DNA from: Cristatella mucedo
Taxonomy: Eukaryota; Bryozoa; Phylactolaemata; Cristatellidae
Direction: 5' to 3'
Assembly (NCBI GenBank): GCA_009760855.2
Contig: WPIO01000348.1
Location: 27,501 to 74,760 of the forward strand
DNA: 47,260 nt
Shown: positions 33,531 through 44,385 of the stretch, in pieces
How positions within the stretch are numbered: position 1 is the stretch's first letter
How the letters are laid out: every line of letters starts with the position of its first letter
Program-made: the position numbers and the translations under genes
Notes under the pieces: generated by a model
What the model saw: only the letters and a program-made list of their open reading frames with translations
What the model was told of the DNA's origin: nothing
Databases searched by the model: none

Positions 33531-34457
33531 TAATGTGGATCGTACTATGTCCGCCTTGCCCATATTATTTAAAATGAGTCTTATGATTTTTTGGTGTTAA
33601 TGGTTTGCTAATCATGTTTATGTGTATATATTTTTTTTTGGTTGATATTTATGAAAACACATAGTGTGACATACTTGACCTTTAAGGTTTAGTTTTTAGG
33701 GTTCGGGATTTGGGTTTTTATCATTTAGGATTCCGGTTTAAAGACTTAGGATTTAGGGTTTGGTGGTTACAGTATGTACGCTCATCTATAATTTAGGGTT
33801 TTAGCATTTTCAGTATATGCACTTTAAAGCTATTGGCCGTCATGTTAAACTTTCTGCTACTTGCACCGTGCCTATCGCACAAATTTCACCTTTCTATCCT
33901 ATGCTTTCCCGTAATAGCTGTGATTTGCAGCATCTTTTTGAGTCCGCAAATAGGTTATGCTTAAAGTCTTCCGATTAGGTTATTACTGCAGCGTCTTTCT
34001 CGGTAATACTAATAATTCTTCTTTAATATACAGTTTGCAGCTTGGTTGCTCTTAGCCGATTCGCAAGCTTCGAACAGTATCTGCCTCCAGCCGCAAAGTC
34101 TTCACTATTTCTGATAGCGAGGGGTCAGGGGCACTGCGAATCAACGTCGACGCCCCAGATCGGCGTTCGAATGGCCACGAGAGCACCATCGCTCGACGGC
34201 GGTCCTCGTGGTAGGCTATGCGAAAGGTCCAAGAGAAGACAATGACTGTAGCCATGCCTCGTGATTCGTCACGTGCTAATGACATGTCAGACGGAACTTG
34301 GCGAGACGCCGGGACTATTCTTTACTTATAAGCGTGCCTAACCAAGCTGGAGTCCGGGCTGGCTCCAGATGCACGGCGATCAAGGCAGCGATCGCTGTTT
34401 GCGTCCATGTAAAAATGCTGCGTCTCATTCAGCCAGTCGCCTTTCGTGCTACCGACA
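33531..34457. other. Unassigned stretch with TTTAGGG-like words
   Basis: AT-rich with TTTAGGGTT, TTAGGGTTCGGG and similar words scattered at 33690-33810. No gene recognised. Confidence 0.45.
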
Positions 34458-34537
34458 CTAAACCGGCGAAGAAAGAGATCCAGCTGTCTGAGGGCACTTT
34501 ATCAAGTGCATTCGTATTATTACTATTATTATTAATA
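34458..34537 (+). mobile_element. LINE-A 3' end A22
   Basis: AAGAAAGAGAT...GTCTGAGGGCACTTTATCAAG followed by an ATT tail: the hairpin and tail only. Confidence 0.75.
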
Positions 34538-34684
34538 GATTTAACCGTGGATATCTTAATGATTCGAAGTGTAAGTTTTTAATTAACATAGTACCGTATA
34601 TTTCCGTTAAAAATATATCACACGTTTAGTCCCGGAATGTGAATTACTCTAGGATTGCAATATTATGATCATTACTTTTTTCTT

Positions 34685-36057
34685 TAATCTTTTTGGCTGA
34701 CTGTTTCGGTTCACACTGTGCAATGTTATTTCCTTTCTAACCTGCTATGATGTGCATGAGCAATCCGACAAACTGGAAGCCTTTTTACTTCTTCTTCAAA
34801 GATTAGGGGAAGCTAGCACTCGCTATTATGCTGAGATGGCCAGAAGTGGTAAGATCTTAGCACTGGGGTAAAGTGCTCACCGTTAGCTCACCCAAGGTCG
34901 CTGGTTTGAGCCCTGCTTTTGGCGATTCTCGATCTCTCAAGCAGTGCTGAAAGCTGGTATTGCTCTCCTGTCACTAGATATATCGGGCTGTTGAATCAGA
35001 TAACCATTTCTTAAGCATCTGGCAGTGAAGATGGCTCGCTGAATACACTTCTCATGGCCTCTAGCTACATGCAGAATAATTTACGAGATCTTGCCAGCAA
35101 TCGATCTTCTCAGTTCCGACGTCGTCACCGAGCGTTCAATAGCTTTTGTTCATCGGTAAGTGGGCTGGTGCTGAGAGATTGGACCGTAAGGAATATCCCA
35201 CTACCACGTAATGTGTAGCTCACTGCGCCTGAGCTGTTAGCGTTCTGTCGGCTCAGAATGCAGCAGTATGTATGCATGGAAATTATATGATGACCGCCAG
35301 CGATTGGGCATAGTGGCAAGTACCTATCTGAGGCAAGTAAATCGAGCTCCTAGAAAGCATCGGATAATGCTGACAGATTCAACCTTGCCATGCAAACAAA
35401 GCAGAGAGCTTGATCAGGTCGCAGTAGGTAGTGTATCACGTCCCTATGGTTTTTGCTTCTGAAGGGGCGAGCCTTTAGGCTTCGAGCGAATGCAATAAGA
35501 AAGGCACAGGCATCCTGCACTTCATGTGGCGAGCCGCCTCATTTATCCATCTCACCATGGACAAAATGAATTGACGTCACAGTGTGTCTAGTGTGCCTTC
35601 TCCTGCACTGGCCGGCCAACCAGGTGAGGAATTTCTCTGAATACGTCTCTCTGCCGAATAAGCATTAGTCTTCTGGCCAAATGCCAGCAGCCATAAACTT
35701 TGGATCTGTCCGCCTGCTTTGAAGTGACACATACATTGTCTGCTGATGGGTTGGCAGCTTTACCTTCTTAAATCACACAGGTGTCGTTGCTAAAGAAATT
35801 CATCGGAAGCTCATTGCAATATTAGATTCATTTTCGTGTGCTTTTTAACCCCCACCCGAAAGCGCTTCGAAGCACAGCCTGCATTCTTCTGTGTGCTCCA
35901 AGGAGCTGCATGCCAACAGCATCGTGGATAATGCATACATTTGACTATCATTCGGAAAACGGTATCAGTGCCTATTAAACGATTTCATATCCTGTCTGAC
36001 CATCCTTCTCTCCTGCTCTCGCGTGCTGTTCCTCTCTATCTCAATTTTTCTTTCTCA

Positions 36058-36101
<44 letters not shown>

Positions 36102-36255
36102 TTAACTTTCTCTTGCCTCTCTTTGTTAAATCAATATATCGCTGCTGTCTCTGTCTACCAGTGCACCAACGTCAGTCTATCGGCCTGAAAATCAAAATAT
36201 CACTGTCTCTGTCAATGTCATTCTCAATTAATCAGTCTATTTATCCATCACTAGT
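34685..36255 (+). repeat. Dispersed 1.6-kb repeat, copy 2
   Basis: Second copy of the repeat at 13190-14885, same orientation, colinear except for indels. It carries SINE2 copy c near its left end and a longer CT microsatellite (about 36050-36105) near its right end. A 103-codon frame at 36023-36334 comes from the CT tract. Confidence 0.85.
34850..35020 (+). mobile_element. SINE2 copy c, within dispersed repeat copy 2
   Basis: GGTCGCTGGTTTGAGCCCTG matches the B-box segment of SINE2 copy a with two changes in the box. The body follows with GCAGTGCTGAAAGCTGGTAT and GGGCTGTTGAATCAGATA. Confidence 0.65.
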
Positions 36256-37009
36256 CACATGTCTATCTGCCTGTGAGCCCATGCCCCTCCAAGTATGTCT
36301 TTCTCATGCTCAGCGACAAGCAAGCAGCGATTAGCCAAATTCTTGAGAGACCGTGAGGATTAGAAAGACAAACTTTGTCAATGAGACCCAAAACATTATC
36401 ATGTTTAAATATGTTTTGCCTTGCTAGGGTGAGTGGTAAGGACGGAAATGTATTTGGCCGCATTTTTTTAACTGAAAGTCCTTTGGGAATAATTTCATTT
36501 AAATCGCGTTGCATTCGTGGTGGCATGTAACTCTTGTTACGTTCCGTTTCATAGGGCTGCAGTCTTGGTGAACTTGTAAATGCGGCTTCGACAGAACTCT
36601 TCTCGTTACGCTGTACCCGGTGTTCATAAACCCACTGCTCTTCTACCACCACCCAAGCTCTGACGGATGTATACTCCCAAGTTGTGACGGATGTAAATTC
36701 ATGCTTTGTGAGCTATTACAACGCTTAACGCATAGTTTCAAGTAGTTGTGCAAATTTGCATTGTACTGAATCTGAGTTTGATGATTTGGCGATAGCAATA
36801 TATTTTCAGCAAATCGCTACATACTTTAGAACCCATCTCCACCTTGGCCATATCCGTTCACTGCTCATGCCATTTAATCGTAGCTCTCTTAGTCTATTAT
36901 TTGAAAGACTCGTGAAGGCTTTCGGCTGAAGTTTCCGATCAATTCCACGGCTCTTCAGTAAAGTCAATGTGCATTCGCCGATCTGTATGGTCGAGGTCTG
37001 CAAAGAGCA
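36256..37009. other. Low-repeat stretch with two minus-strand frames
   Basis: A 129-codon frame at 36263-36652 and a 77-codon frame at 36806-37039 lie on the minus strand. The second holds LQPKAFTSLSNNRLRELRLN, a weak match to a leucine-rich repeat. No start, splice or homologue that I can support. A 25-base direct repeat with TGACGGATGTA lies at 36654-36697. Confidence 0.3.
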
Positions 37010-37285
37010 ATGAATGCCCAAGGTTATTGCAAATCTCACGTTTTTACTTGTCGTTCATGCTTTCAACCAAATACAAGATGTTCCCACAGATTGCTCTCTA
37101 TTGCCATTATCCAACTTTACTGGCTGCTGCTGCTTTGTACTTCGCAAATACACTTGGCAAGCAATGCACACAATCTAAAGTTTAATTTATCTGGTAAAGA
37201 AGAACATAGCAAATTATCGCAGCCCTGTTACTGTGGTAAATGTAAAGAAGGTTCTTCAAAGATGTGCTTATGTTATTCTGGCTAG
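37010..37285 (+). CDS. Putative small Cys-rich secreted peptide or exon
   Basis: A 91-codon frame. Residues about 29-45 are strongly hydrophobic (SIAIIQLYWLLLLCTS), followed by a polar stretch and a terminal cluster PCYCGKCKEGSSKMCLC at about 72-88. The C-x(2)-G-S-x(3)-C spacing in that cluster equals that of the second half of the pacifastin gene 0.9 kb away, but the first Cys trio is spaced C-x-C-x(2)-C rather than C-x(2)-C-x-C and the CT-x(3)-C end is missing. An AG just before the CCC TGT codons (37221-37222) would serve as a splice acceptor if this is a second exon. The 26-residue N-terminus before the hydrophobic part is unusual for a signal peptide. It could be a diverged relative, a pseudogene, or chance. 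Confidence 0.25.
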   Translation: MNAQGYCKSHVFTCRSCFQPNTRCSHRLLSIAIIQLYWLLLLCTSQIHLASNAHNLKFNLSGKEEHSKLSQPCYCGKCKEGSSKMCLCYSG

Positions 37286-37340
37286 TATGTGTATCGAACA
37301 GATCTATCAACCCCATTTCAACACGAATACTATAAAATAA

Positions 37341-37472
37341 TGTCATTTTTTGCGCCCACGAGAACTTAATCTCTATTCAGGCACTTCATTTCTGCTACGG
37401 TGCTCGAGCTCACGATCTCGGACTGACCTTCATCGGGTCGAGTACCTTAACCACTGGGCCAAAGCAGGGCTG
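37341..37472 (-). mobile_element. SINE1 copy d, older
   Basis: Minus-strand SINE1: CCAGCCCTGCTTTGGCCCAG head, GGTTAAGGTACTCGACC, GAGATCGTGAGCTCGAGC, then tail TGCCTGAATAGAGATTAAGT. More diverged than copies b and e. Confidence 0.8.
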
Positions 37473-37670
37473 GTAATACCAGTGATGTGCTTAATGAGCT
37501 TTGGCCAGTGTGTGCCTTGAACAGATCTTGCAAATAAATCAAAGAAAGTTTGAATGCACTAGTGTATGAAATGATATAGCGAGAATATTATGTATCCTCA
37601 AAATAACTTGTTATCATTGTTTGATCACTTTTCAAGAGTAGTGTTTTCTAACAATGATATTAGTGCATTT

Positions 37671-37676
37671 TTTATT
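37671..37676 (-). promoter_or_regulatory. Candidate polyadenylation signal for the pacifastin gene
   Basis: AATAAA on the minus strand, about 480 bases beyond the stop codon of the pacifastin frame. It is the first such hexamer I find downstream. A donor-like GTAAG just after the stop (38105-38101) would allow a 3' UTR intron. Confidence 0.35.
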
Positions 37677-38151
37677 ACGAAGGTCAGAGCCAGTTTTCAA
37701 GATTTAGTTTTCCTGCAGGGTCTTACACATTCTCTGTAAAAACTCAAATGGTTTAACTAATGTAAAAACATAACAAGGACCCAGTACTCGGGTTCACACT
37801 GATTAATCCTCTGAGAGGCTAGTTTTTGCTGCTGCAACACATAACCAAGCGAGCAGTCTTGATCGGGTCCTATTCTAAGATAAGGTTTTCTGAAACTAAA
37901 ATGGCCAGCTGAGGCGGCCAGCATAGGAAAAGAACAAAATTCAATGTTGGTGTGACTTCCTAATACACTGAGCCTTACATAGGTTCCCTTGTAATCAACT
38001 AGCGTCTCGAGTTTCTCTTGTGTGCAGGACGCGTTCGCTGATAGCTGCCAACTCAAAGCTTCAGTTGCAGCAGTATTCAAGCTGGAAAGAAACTGATCAG
38101 CTTACCTAGCGTCTGCAGACCCATTGCTATCTGGGCATTTCAACTTCGCTA

Positions 38152-39054
38152 TTAAGGACATAACTTTTTTGTACATGCTGGAACAGATCCTTTCTGGCAA
38201 GTACAGCGGTTGCACTTTTTGAACCTAAAAATAAAACAAAAGGGAAGCATAAATAATGTGTGCTGGTGAAGCAACATCAAAATCTTATTTCCCATTTTTC
38301 ATTCGGCCTAACATAAAACGCATTTTACACAAACGACGCTCATAGCTAAGACGTATGGCGTGTCGTTTTTAAGGAACAGGGATTCCATATACTTTTTATA
38401 TTTAATGCCACTCAACTAACCATTGACAATTTACTATTTGATAATTCCTAATGGAACTTTCTCAGTTTCTCTTTCTCTCTGTGTGTAATATTTTCCCCTC
38501 GTTCGGCTGGTCTCTTTCTTGTATTTTTAGCATGCTTGTCCGCCCTATCACAATGTGTCAGGGTCACACTAGGCCTCACTCCCAGCCAGGTTCTCCATAT
38601 TTTATTTTTCAGTACCCACCCATCCCTACTCTACGCCATACGCTATTTACTACCCTTCTACCATTCGTACTTTGAACAATCTATCAATCTCTGATGCAAA
38701 ATGTTTTCTGTCTCTCTCTTTTGGTCACGATGGTTGATTCTGTTTTTACCGTTCGAATTTCGACAAGCCAATTGTAAGCAGCCACCAATTAGCACCAAGT
38801 TGATTATCGACTGTAATACAGGTCACCATCCTCAAATTTACTGCACAATTTTATTTTCCTTAGCTAACAACATGCGAGGCGCCTACTTACCAGGAACCTG
38901 CCGTTACGCATCGTCCAGCAGCATCGGCAATAGGCACTTCATCACGGACTCTCTTATCGGCTGGTTCCTGGGCGTCTGATTGCTCACTTTGTGCTGCCCT
39001 CAGCAATGCACAGAGTAGCACGACAACGAGCAGAGATTGTGTTATGTTCAGCAT
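38152..39054 (-). CDS. Pacifastin-type serine protease inhibitor precursor, two exons
   Basis: Exon 1 is 39054-38891, exon 2 is 38224-38152; the 666-base intron starts GTAAGT and ends TTTATTTTTAG after a pyrimidine-rich run. Spliced, it encodes 78 residues. Residues 1-23 are a signal peptide (hydrophobic core LLVVVLLCALL), 24-35 an acidic pro-segment ending in the dibasic site KR, and 49-77 a single pacifastin domain: C49-x9-C59-N-x-C62-x-C64-x2-G67-x4-C72-T-x3-C77, an exact fit to the family pattern. The GSWFKKCN stretch before the CNxC motif also fits. Pacifastin domains bind serine proteases in a substrate-like way; the P1 residue follows the CT pair, here Lys74, so trypsin-like targets are inferred. 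The intron splits the Trp55 codon. Secreted; TATA box upstream. Both exons lie in one of the few stretches free of LINE copies. Confidence 0.88.
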
Positions 39055-39132
39055 ATTCGATTGAGCAGTCGGGCAGAGCTGCGGAGTTCCTCGATGCTAC
39101 AGAGCGCCTGTGGTAAGCTGGTTGGCATCGTC

Positions 39133-39140
39133 TGCTTATA
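39133..39140 (-). promoter_or_regulatory. TATA box of the pacifastin gene
   Basis: TATAAGCA on the minus strand, 79 bases before the ATG. Transcription would start near 39105-39110, giving a 5' UTR of about 50 bases. The ATG has A at -3. Confidence 0.6.
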
Positions 39141-42100
39141 TTCAATTCCTAACACATACTGAACCTCTTCATGACCTCATTCGTTGTTTGCCCCGCCGGC
39201 TCAGGGCATTCCGTCAAGATGATTCAGAAAAACAACCCTGCATATTGAGAGGTAGTTTCAGAAACTACGTCTCAAGAAGGAATACAGGAGTTGCAGTTGT
39301 GCAGCGAGAGCCCTTGCTGACTTCCTGAGACCTGAAGGGTAGGTAATCGAAGAATCCCGACATGCGATAACTAGCTGCATGTTAGCTTCAGTGGGAACTC
39401 AATCTGGGACACAGGAAGTGGTCTCTTCTAATTTTTAGTTTATTTTCCCATCGCGACAGAATGGCTCTTCGTTAAAAACTTCGCGATTTTACTATTCAAT
39501 TTGCTCAGGACAGAAATAGCCATTAAATCGAAGCTGAAGAGGTCAACATTATATTCTTTGCATGGTAAAGATTTCATACATTACCGTTTGTAACTTCGAA
39601 TGAAACAGAACTCACCTTTAGGCTACAAACTAACTCATAGGTCCTATATTTTGGGAAAATGTGCGCAGTAACTCTGTTTCAGAGAGGTGATCTAGGTGAG
39701 AGGGATCTCTATTTGGGTAGTCCATTGTTCCCGATGAGCCGGCGTCCCTAGAATTCATACAGGCCAAATTCATGGCCTAAATCTCTCATGCCCCGATGGC
39801 ATATTTAAAGCTCAGACCTGCAGCTACAAATGCTAGCAATATGAAGCTAGCTGTTATTTGAAAGGCTGCCTCTGAACCGTGTTGCAACCGACGACCAGAC
39901 TCGGCTGATGCATTGATTGTCGTCTAGTATTTATTGAGCTCTCGAGTACCTTCTGAGCCGACAGTGATGACGCACCACCGCTCAGTTTACTCCTAGAGCC
40001 TGGAGGTGTGATCGAGCTCAACAAGCGATCCGAATAAAATCATACAAATGCCTAGAAGATTCTTGACTTGTTTTCTAGCCTAAAAAGGGATGTCATGGAA
40101 ACTCAGCTACAAAACGTATCGACAAGAAACTCTCTGCTACCATCTAACATAATCATTCGTAATATTTCATTACTTGCACTATCTACATGTTGAGGTTGCT
40201 GCTATAATTAATAACTTACAGTGTCTACGGAAAAGAGACAGTGAGAACTTATAGCTACTCAAACTCTGTTATTTTGCTGTAGAGAAGGTGTTTGGGCAAG
40301 TTGGTAAATTACACGTAAGATTTCAGTGGGATCACCCATTCTAAAAATGTTCTCAGAAAATATTGTGCTTGTTTTCTAGCCAAATATCATCGGTAAGAGA
40401 TCTTATACCCGATATCCTTATATCCTTTAAATATGAGAAGGGTCCTAATGTAGAAGTGGGCACAAGCTGCAAATAAGAAATATAGCTATGCTATTTATAT
40501 TGTGTTCAGCTTAAATGTATTGCCCTGCTACCAGCAGTTTAAATATGACAGACATAGGAACATGAGAGATGGCTGATGTAGCAGTCTTGTTATTAAAGTG
40601 CCACATATAAATATACTAAGATCATCTTCATTTTGCCTGGCAATAGAAGACTGGCTATAGCCGAATGTCACTTGAAATTATAACCGAATGTCGCATCTAC
40701 AACCTCGACTGTAAAGTTCCAACATTTGACGAGCAAAGAACAAAAATAAAGGTCTTCTAATGCAAAATATATACTTGCGTACATCCATAACGTCCTAAGC
40801 AACTATCACCTCGCTCAAGGCCGATAGTAAATTGAAGCTTGCTCACGATCGAAACGTGGTACCAAGTTTGATGGGTGTGGGCAGTTAGCTGCCACGTTCT
40901 TCTAAGATAACCTTTAAAAAATTTAACCCGCGCCTTTTTTATTGCACGGAAATTTTTTAGTATGCGAACCCATCCCTCTTAAAAGTGCCATTCCGCTAAT
41001 ACCAATCGTCCACTGAGCGGTGTAATAGCTGCCAAAGGGTCGTCGGTGTCGAAGGGTTGGTCTAAGGTAAGCCGAAAGTTCCAGAACACTGCATATCGGC
41101 GATCAGCGTCTTATAAACACATAAACCCCTTAATGCAAAAAGTTAATATCCATATTATTGACAACTCTAATATTCGGAGATGGAGATTTATCGGCATTCG
41201 CAATGATTATTCGCTTATTACATCTTTCATGCCGCTCCAAGCATGGGGCCAGAACTGATCTTAACTCGTAAGGCAACATGTCTGTCACTATTATTAAATT
41301 ACTATTAAATCACCACGGCGTTTAATCCCCCTTAGCCAATGGTTATGTCATGACCTGTTCTTGTTAGCTATACCAAAAAAATGAGCAATAATTATCACTC
41401 ATAACGCGGCAGATCTAATACATCATACGCTGTTTCCATAAGACGAGCAATAGTGGCAAATAACAGCATGTCTAGTTACACCGTTAGTGCTATCTCCTGT
41501 TGTTGGCTTTATCTTCCCTCTAGCATTGCGCCCATTACCGACTACCTAGTGCTCATCGTAGCTCAGCTAATACAGATTCGTTCGTTTGTTCATCCAACAA
41601 TGTCAAATCTGCTATAGCCACGGTGCTTCTGGTGGGCTCTTAAACACGATCGCAAGCTAATGTTTTTATTTGAGTTTAACGAAAACCTTTTAGTTATCTT
41701 TTTAGCTTAGCGATTAGGGGTTTGAGCTTAGTAATTAATGGCTGTATGTTTTGGGGCTTATGGCTTACATTTTACGGGTCAGATATGGATTTATTTTGGA
41801 TTTGAGTTTTTGGCCTTAGGTTTTAGGTCTTCGGGTTTAGGGTTTATTATTACAGAGAAACGCTAAACGGCAAGTATCACAGAGACACCTTAAATGATAA
41901 ATACAGCTGAAACGCGTTTATTTAACTCACGTATGGAAATTCACTGGCGATCGTGTTGAATAGCCTTCAATGTCCTCGGTGCCAACAGCAGATCTGGCAT
42001 GGCTGGGAGAACAAACAAGGCTATATTAGCTCCATAGCCAGCTATCCTAACGCCTCCCGGTATACGTAAGCTTTACTATAGAGGCAGGATCCCATGTTGA

Positions 42101-42544
42101 GTCCTGGCAAGCCGAATGTTCATGCATCGCCTTACTATGATCCATAAATTTTATCTTTTTATCGTTAGTCTCCGCAGCCGCCGTCCACCGAACCGTTCGG
42201 ATGTCAGAAGTACGTGGCAACAAGGTAAAGGGCGCCCAAAATGAGCCTTTTGCTTGGTTACCATAACTAACCCCCAAATGCAGGAATACAAACTGAATAA
42301 TTGTTTTTTTTTCGTATTTAACAACGAGACGCCTTAGACAGTGCAAGTCAGTCAAACTTTTTTGGAAAACACAAACCAAAAGTGTAAACATACCTGACTA
42401 CATTATCGACAATAATAATCATCTTAAATCATGTGTTTAGCAAGCTATGCTGTCGAATGTCTTTCTATGAGTTTGAGATTCTCTGGAAAAAAGGTATTTT
42501 GACGAATCAGTGATAACATGTACAAAACATGTTTAGCTTGAGAA
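39141..42544. other. Low-repeat stretch, no further gene recognised
   Basis: About 3.4 kb largely free of LINE or SINE copies. Short frames (72 codons at 39110-39328, 114 codons on the minus strand at 42047-42391) show no domain or convincing splice context. TTTAGGG-like words occur at 41690-41850. Small exons like those of the pacifastin gene could easily be missed here. Confidence 0.45.
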
Positions 42545-43085
42545 TTTATAAAAAGGACGACTCGCTCAGACCGAGTGTCAGCACTTGGGAATGATTAGGA
42601 ACGTAGCTTCTTTTTAATGTCAGATCCTTCATGGAACGTAGCGATTGAATTCGGGAGAGTAAGTTCCTGGCTTTGGGAGCATACGAATTGATGGGAACGT
42701 GTGCAAAAGTATTTAGGTACCCGAGGACAGTCAAACGGCCACAGTCAGAGAAATGGATAGTAAAGTGAAAGCCTGATGTTGAACTTTCTCAAGTCAGACA
42801 AGCCGGAGAAAGATAATGGCCTAAAAGAAGAGAGTGCCCTAATGGCCATATTCTTCTGTCCAGGTCGGTGAGTAGTATTAATTGGGTAGTTACGAAGTTC
42901 GTGACAGGCTGTTTTAAGCAGCAGTGTTTTTTTTACCAACTGTTGGCATGGCATCACTCTGGAAGGGAGACCTGTATGTAGTGAGGTATGAGAGTGTAGA
43001 ACGTCACAAATGCATGGACCAGCTTTGCTTGTGTAAAAAAGCTCTCATTTTTGCAATCGTAAGTTTCTGAAAATAGGGTCACTTT

Positions 43086-43236
43086 ATATATACATATATA
43101 ATTCATTTATATAGCGCCACAAGAGAACTTAATCTCTATTCAGGCGCTTCACATATGCCTCGGGGCTCGGGCCTACGACCTCAGTCAGACCTTGGTCGGG
43201 GCGAGCACCTTAACCGCTAGACCAAACCAGCTCGGA
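43086..43236 (-). mobile_element. SINE1 copy e, with target duplication
   Basis: The best SINE1 copy. On the minus strand: head CCGAGCTGGTTTGGTCTAGC with an A-box match TGGTCTAGCGG, B-box position GAGGTCGTAGGCCCGAGCC, then GAAGCGCCTGAATAGAGATT, TAAGTTCTCTTGTGGCGC and a TA-rich tail. Flanked by CACTTT at 43080-43085 and 43237-43242. About 125 bases plus tail. Confidence 0.9.
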
Positions 43237-43296
43237 CACTTTGACTGTAGTACTAATGTAGTTAAATGAAAGGTCATTTTTGAACAGAACATCTAC

Positions 43297-43482
43297 ATTC
43301 TTGGCACAGGCTACAGTAAACAAGCTGGTTGAGGCTATTTTTAGCATTAGGATTCCAGTAAGTTGTCGGGGGCCAGGTTCAATCAGAGCATTCCCGGCAC
43401 AGGCTAGAGTAGATATGCCGGTTGAGGCTATTTGTGGCATTAAGCTTTCCAGTAAATGATTGGAGCTAGGTTTGATCGAATC
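43297..43482. repeat. 93-bp in-frame tandem duplication inside a LINE
   Basis: ATTC.TGGCACAGGCTA.AGTA and GGTTGAGGCTATTTxTxGCATTA recur 93 bases apart (31 codons). The minus strand reads MPQIASTGISTLACAGN and MLKIASTSLFTVACAKN from the two units. Confidence 0.85.
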
Positions 43483-43796
43483 TAGCAGTTTTTTAAATCG
43501 CTCATTTGAGAAATGTTGCTGCCATTTAATTGCGAATTTATAAATACTTGCTGCAGGGAAGTGACGAACACTTTGAGATGCCGGAAGGCAGAGCGCTATA
43601 CAATTTTCAGTAGAGCTGCTTGTCATCGGCCCGCTATTGGGGACCTAAATTGTGTTTGGCAATTACATCGGGCAATTGGGAAATGTAAATTGGGAAACCA
43701 GAGGGCTTAGAAGTAATTCGGGCCGATTGACATCCGAGTACATAATATCCGGGTACAAATTTAAACATGCACTAATGGTTTACAGATTGATAGTTA

Positions 43797-44130
43797 ATAA
43801 TAATAATAATAATAATATTGCACTTGATAAAGCGCCCTCAGAGAACTTAATCTCTTTCTAGGCGCTTTACATTTGCTGCAAAGTGATACGCAATAGAATA
43901 GTAAGTAAAATCATGCTTGAAAAACAAACAAAATGAATAACATGGTTAGGGGTTACATGCACTGGGTCAGCATGCAAATGTGGTTAGTGGCAGCATGAAC
44001 AGTGTCAGCACGCATAAGCACATCGAGGACGAATCACAAGGACCCACTAAATGCTGTCCTAAATAGGTATGTTTTTAAGTTTCTTTTAAATGTGGTCAGG
44101 TCAGGGGATGTTCTGATGCAGGTCGGGAGG
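43797..44130 (-). mobile_element. LINE-A copy A23, 3' end
   Basis: (AAT)n tail, hairpin, UTR and the last codons of the C-terminal region, truncated at 44130. Its first 120 bases match copy A20. Confidence 0.92.
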
Positions 44131-44224
44131 CTCTCCAATAACAAAGCTGACTATTCGGTATCCATTTCTCTAACGAAGGTTAGAACTTACTGGCTAGATT
44201 TCATGTTCTAAATAATTTAGCTGT

Positions 44225-44385
44225 TCAGACAGCCGGCAGGTAAGGTGCTCCCAGTTCACAAACGAGGTCGTGTGTTCTAATTTTTCCCTGCAGGGGCGTC
44301 ATTTTATTGCTAGCTGCAAGCGGCTGTGATACAAGTTAAGTGTCGTCTGCCTTTATACCAACGAGGCTGTCAAAGTAGCTAGTGT
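44225..44385 (+). mobile_element. SINE2 copy d, degenerate
   Basis: GGTAAGGTGCTCCCAGTTCA, AGGTCGTGTGTTC (B-box position), AGCTGCAAGCGGCTGTGATA and CCAACGAGGCTGTCAAAGTA follow the SINE2 order. Confidence 0.6.

Larger units (their letters stand above)
42545..43600 (-). mobile_element. Old LINE fragment with a SINE1 insertion and internal duplication
   Basis: The minus strand gives FEKLLDSIKPSSNHLLESL, an RT-C-terminal segment with VLFKNDLSFNYISTTVK (43240-43290), and near the left VPINSYAPKARNLLSR (42650). It is split by SINE1 copy e at 43086-43236 and contains a 93-bp in-frame duplication at 43297-43482. Distinct from typical LINE-A in sequence; perhaps an older subfamily. Confidence 0.7.

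Noticed and set aside
36023-36334. 103-codon frame with a Ser-Leu run
   Set aside because: Arises from the CT microsatellite in dispersed repeat copy 2; the matching part of copy 1 does not keep the frame.
37757-38080. 107-codon minus frame just beyond the pacifastin stop
   Set aside because: Probably 3' UTR or downstream sequence; no domain and no Cys pattern. A splice into it after 38105 cannot be excluded but would be untranslated.
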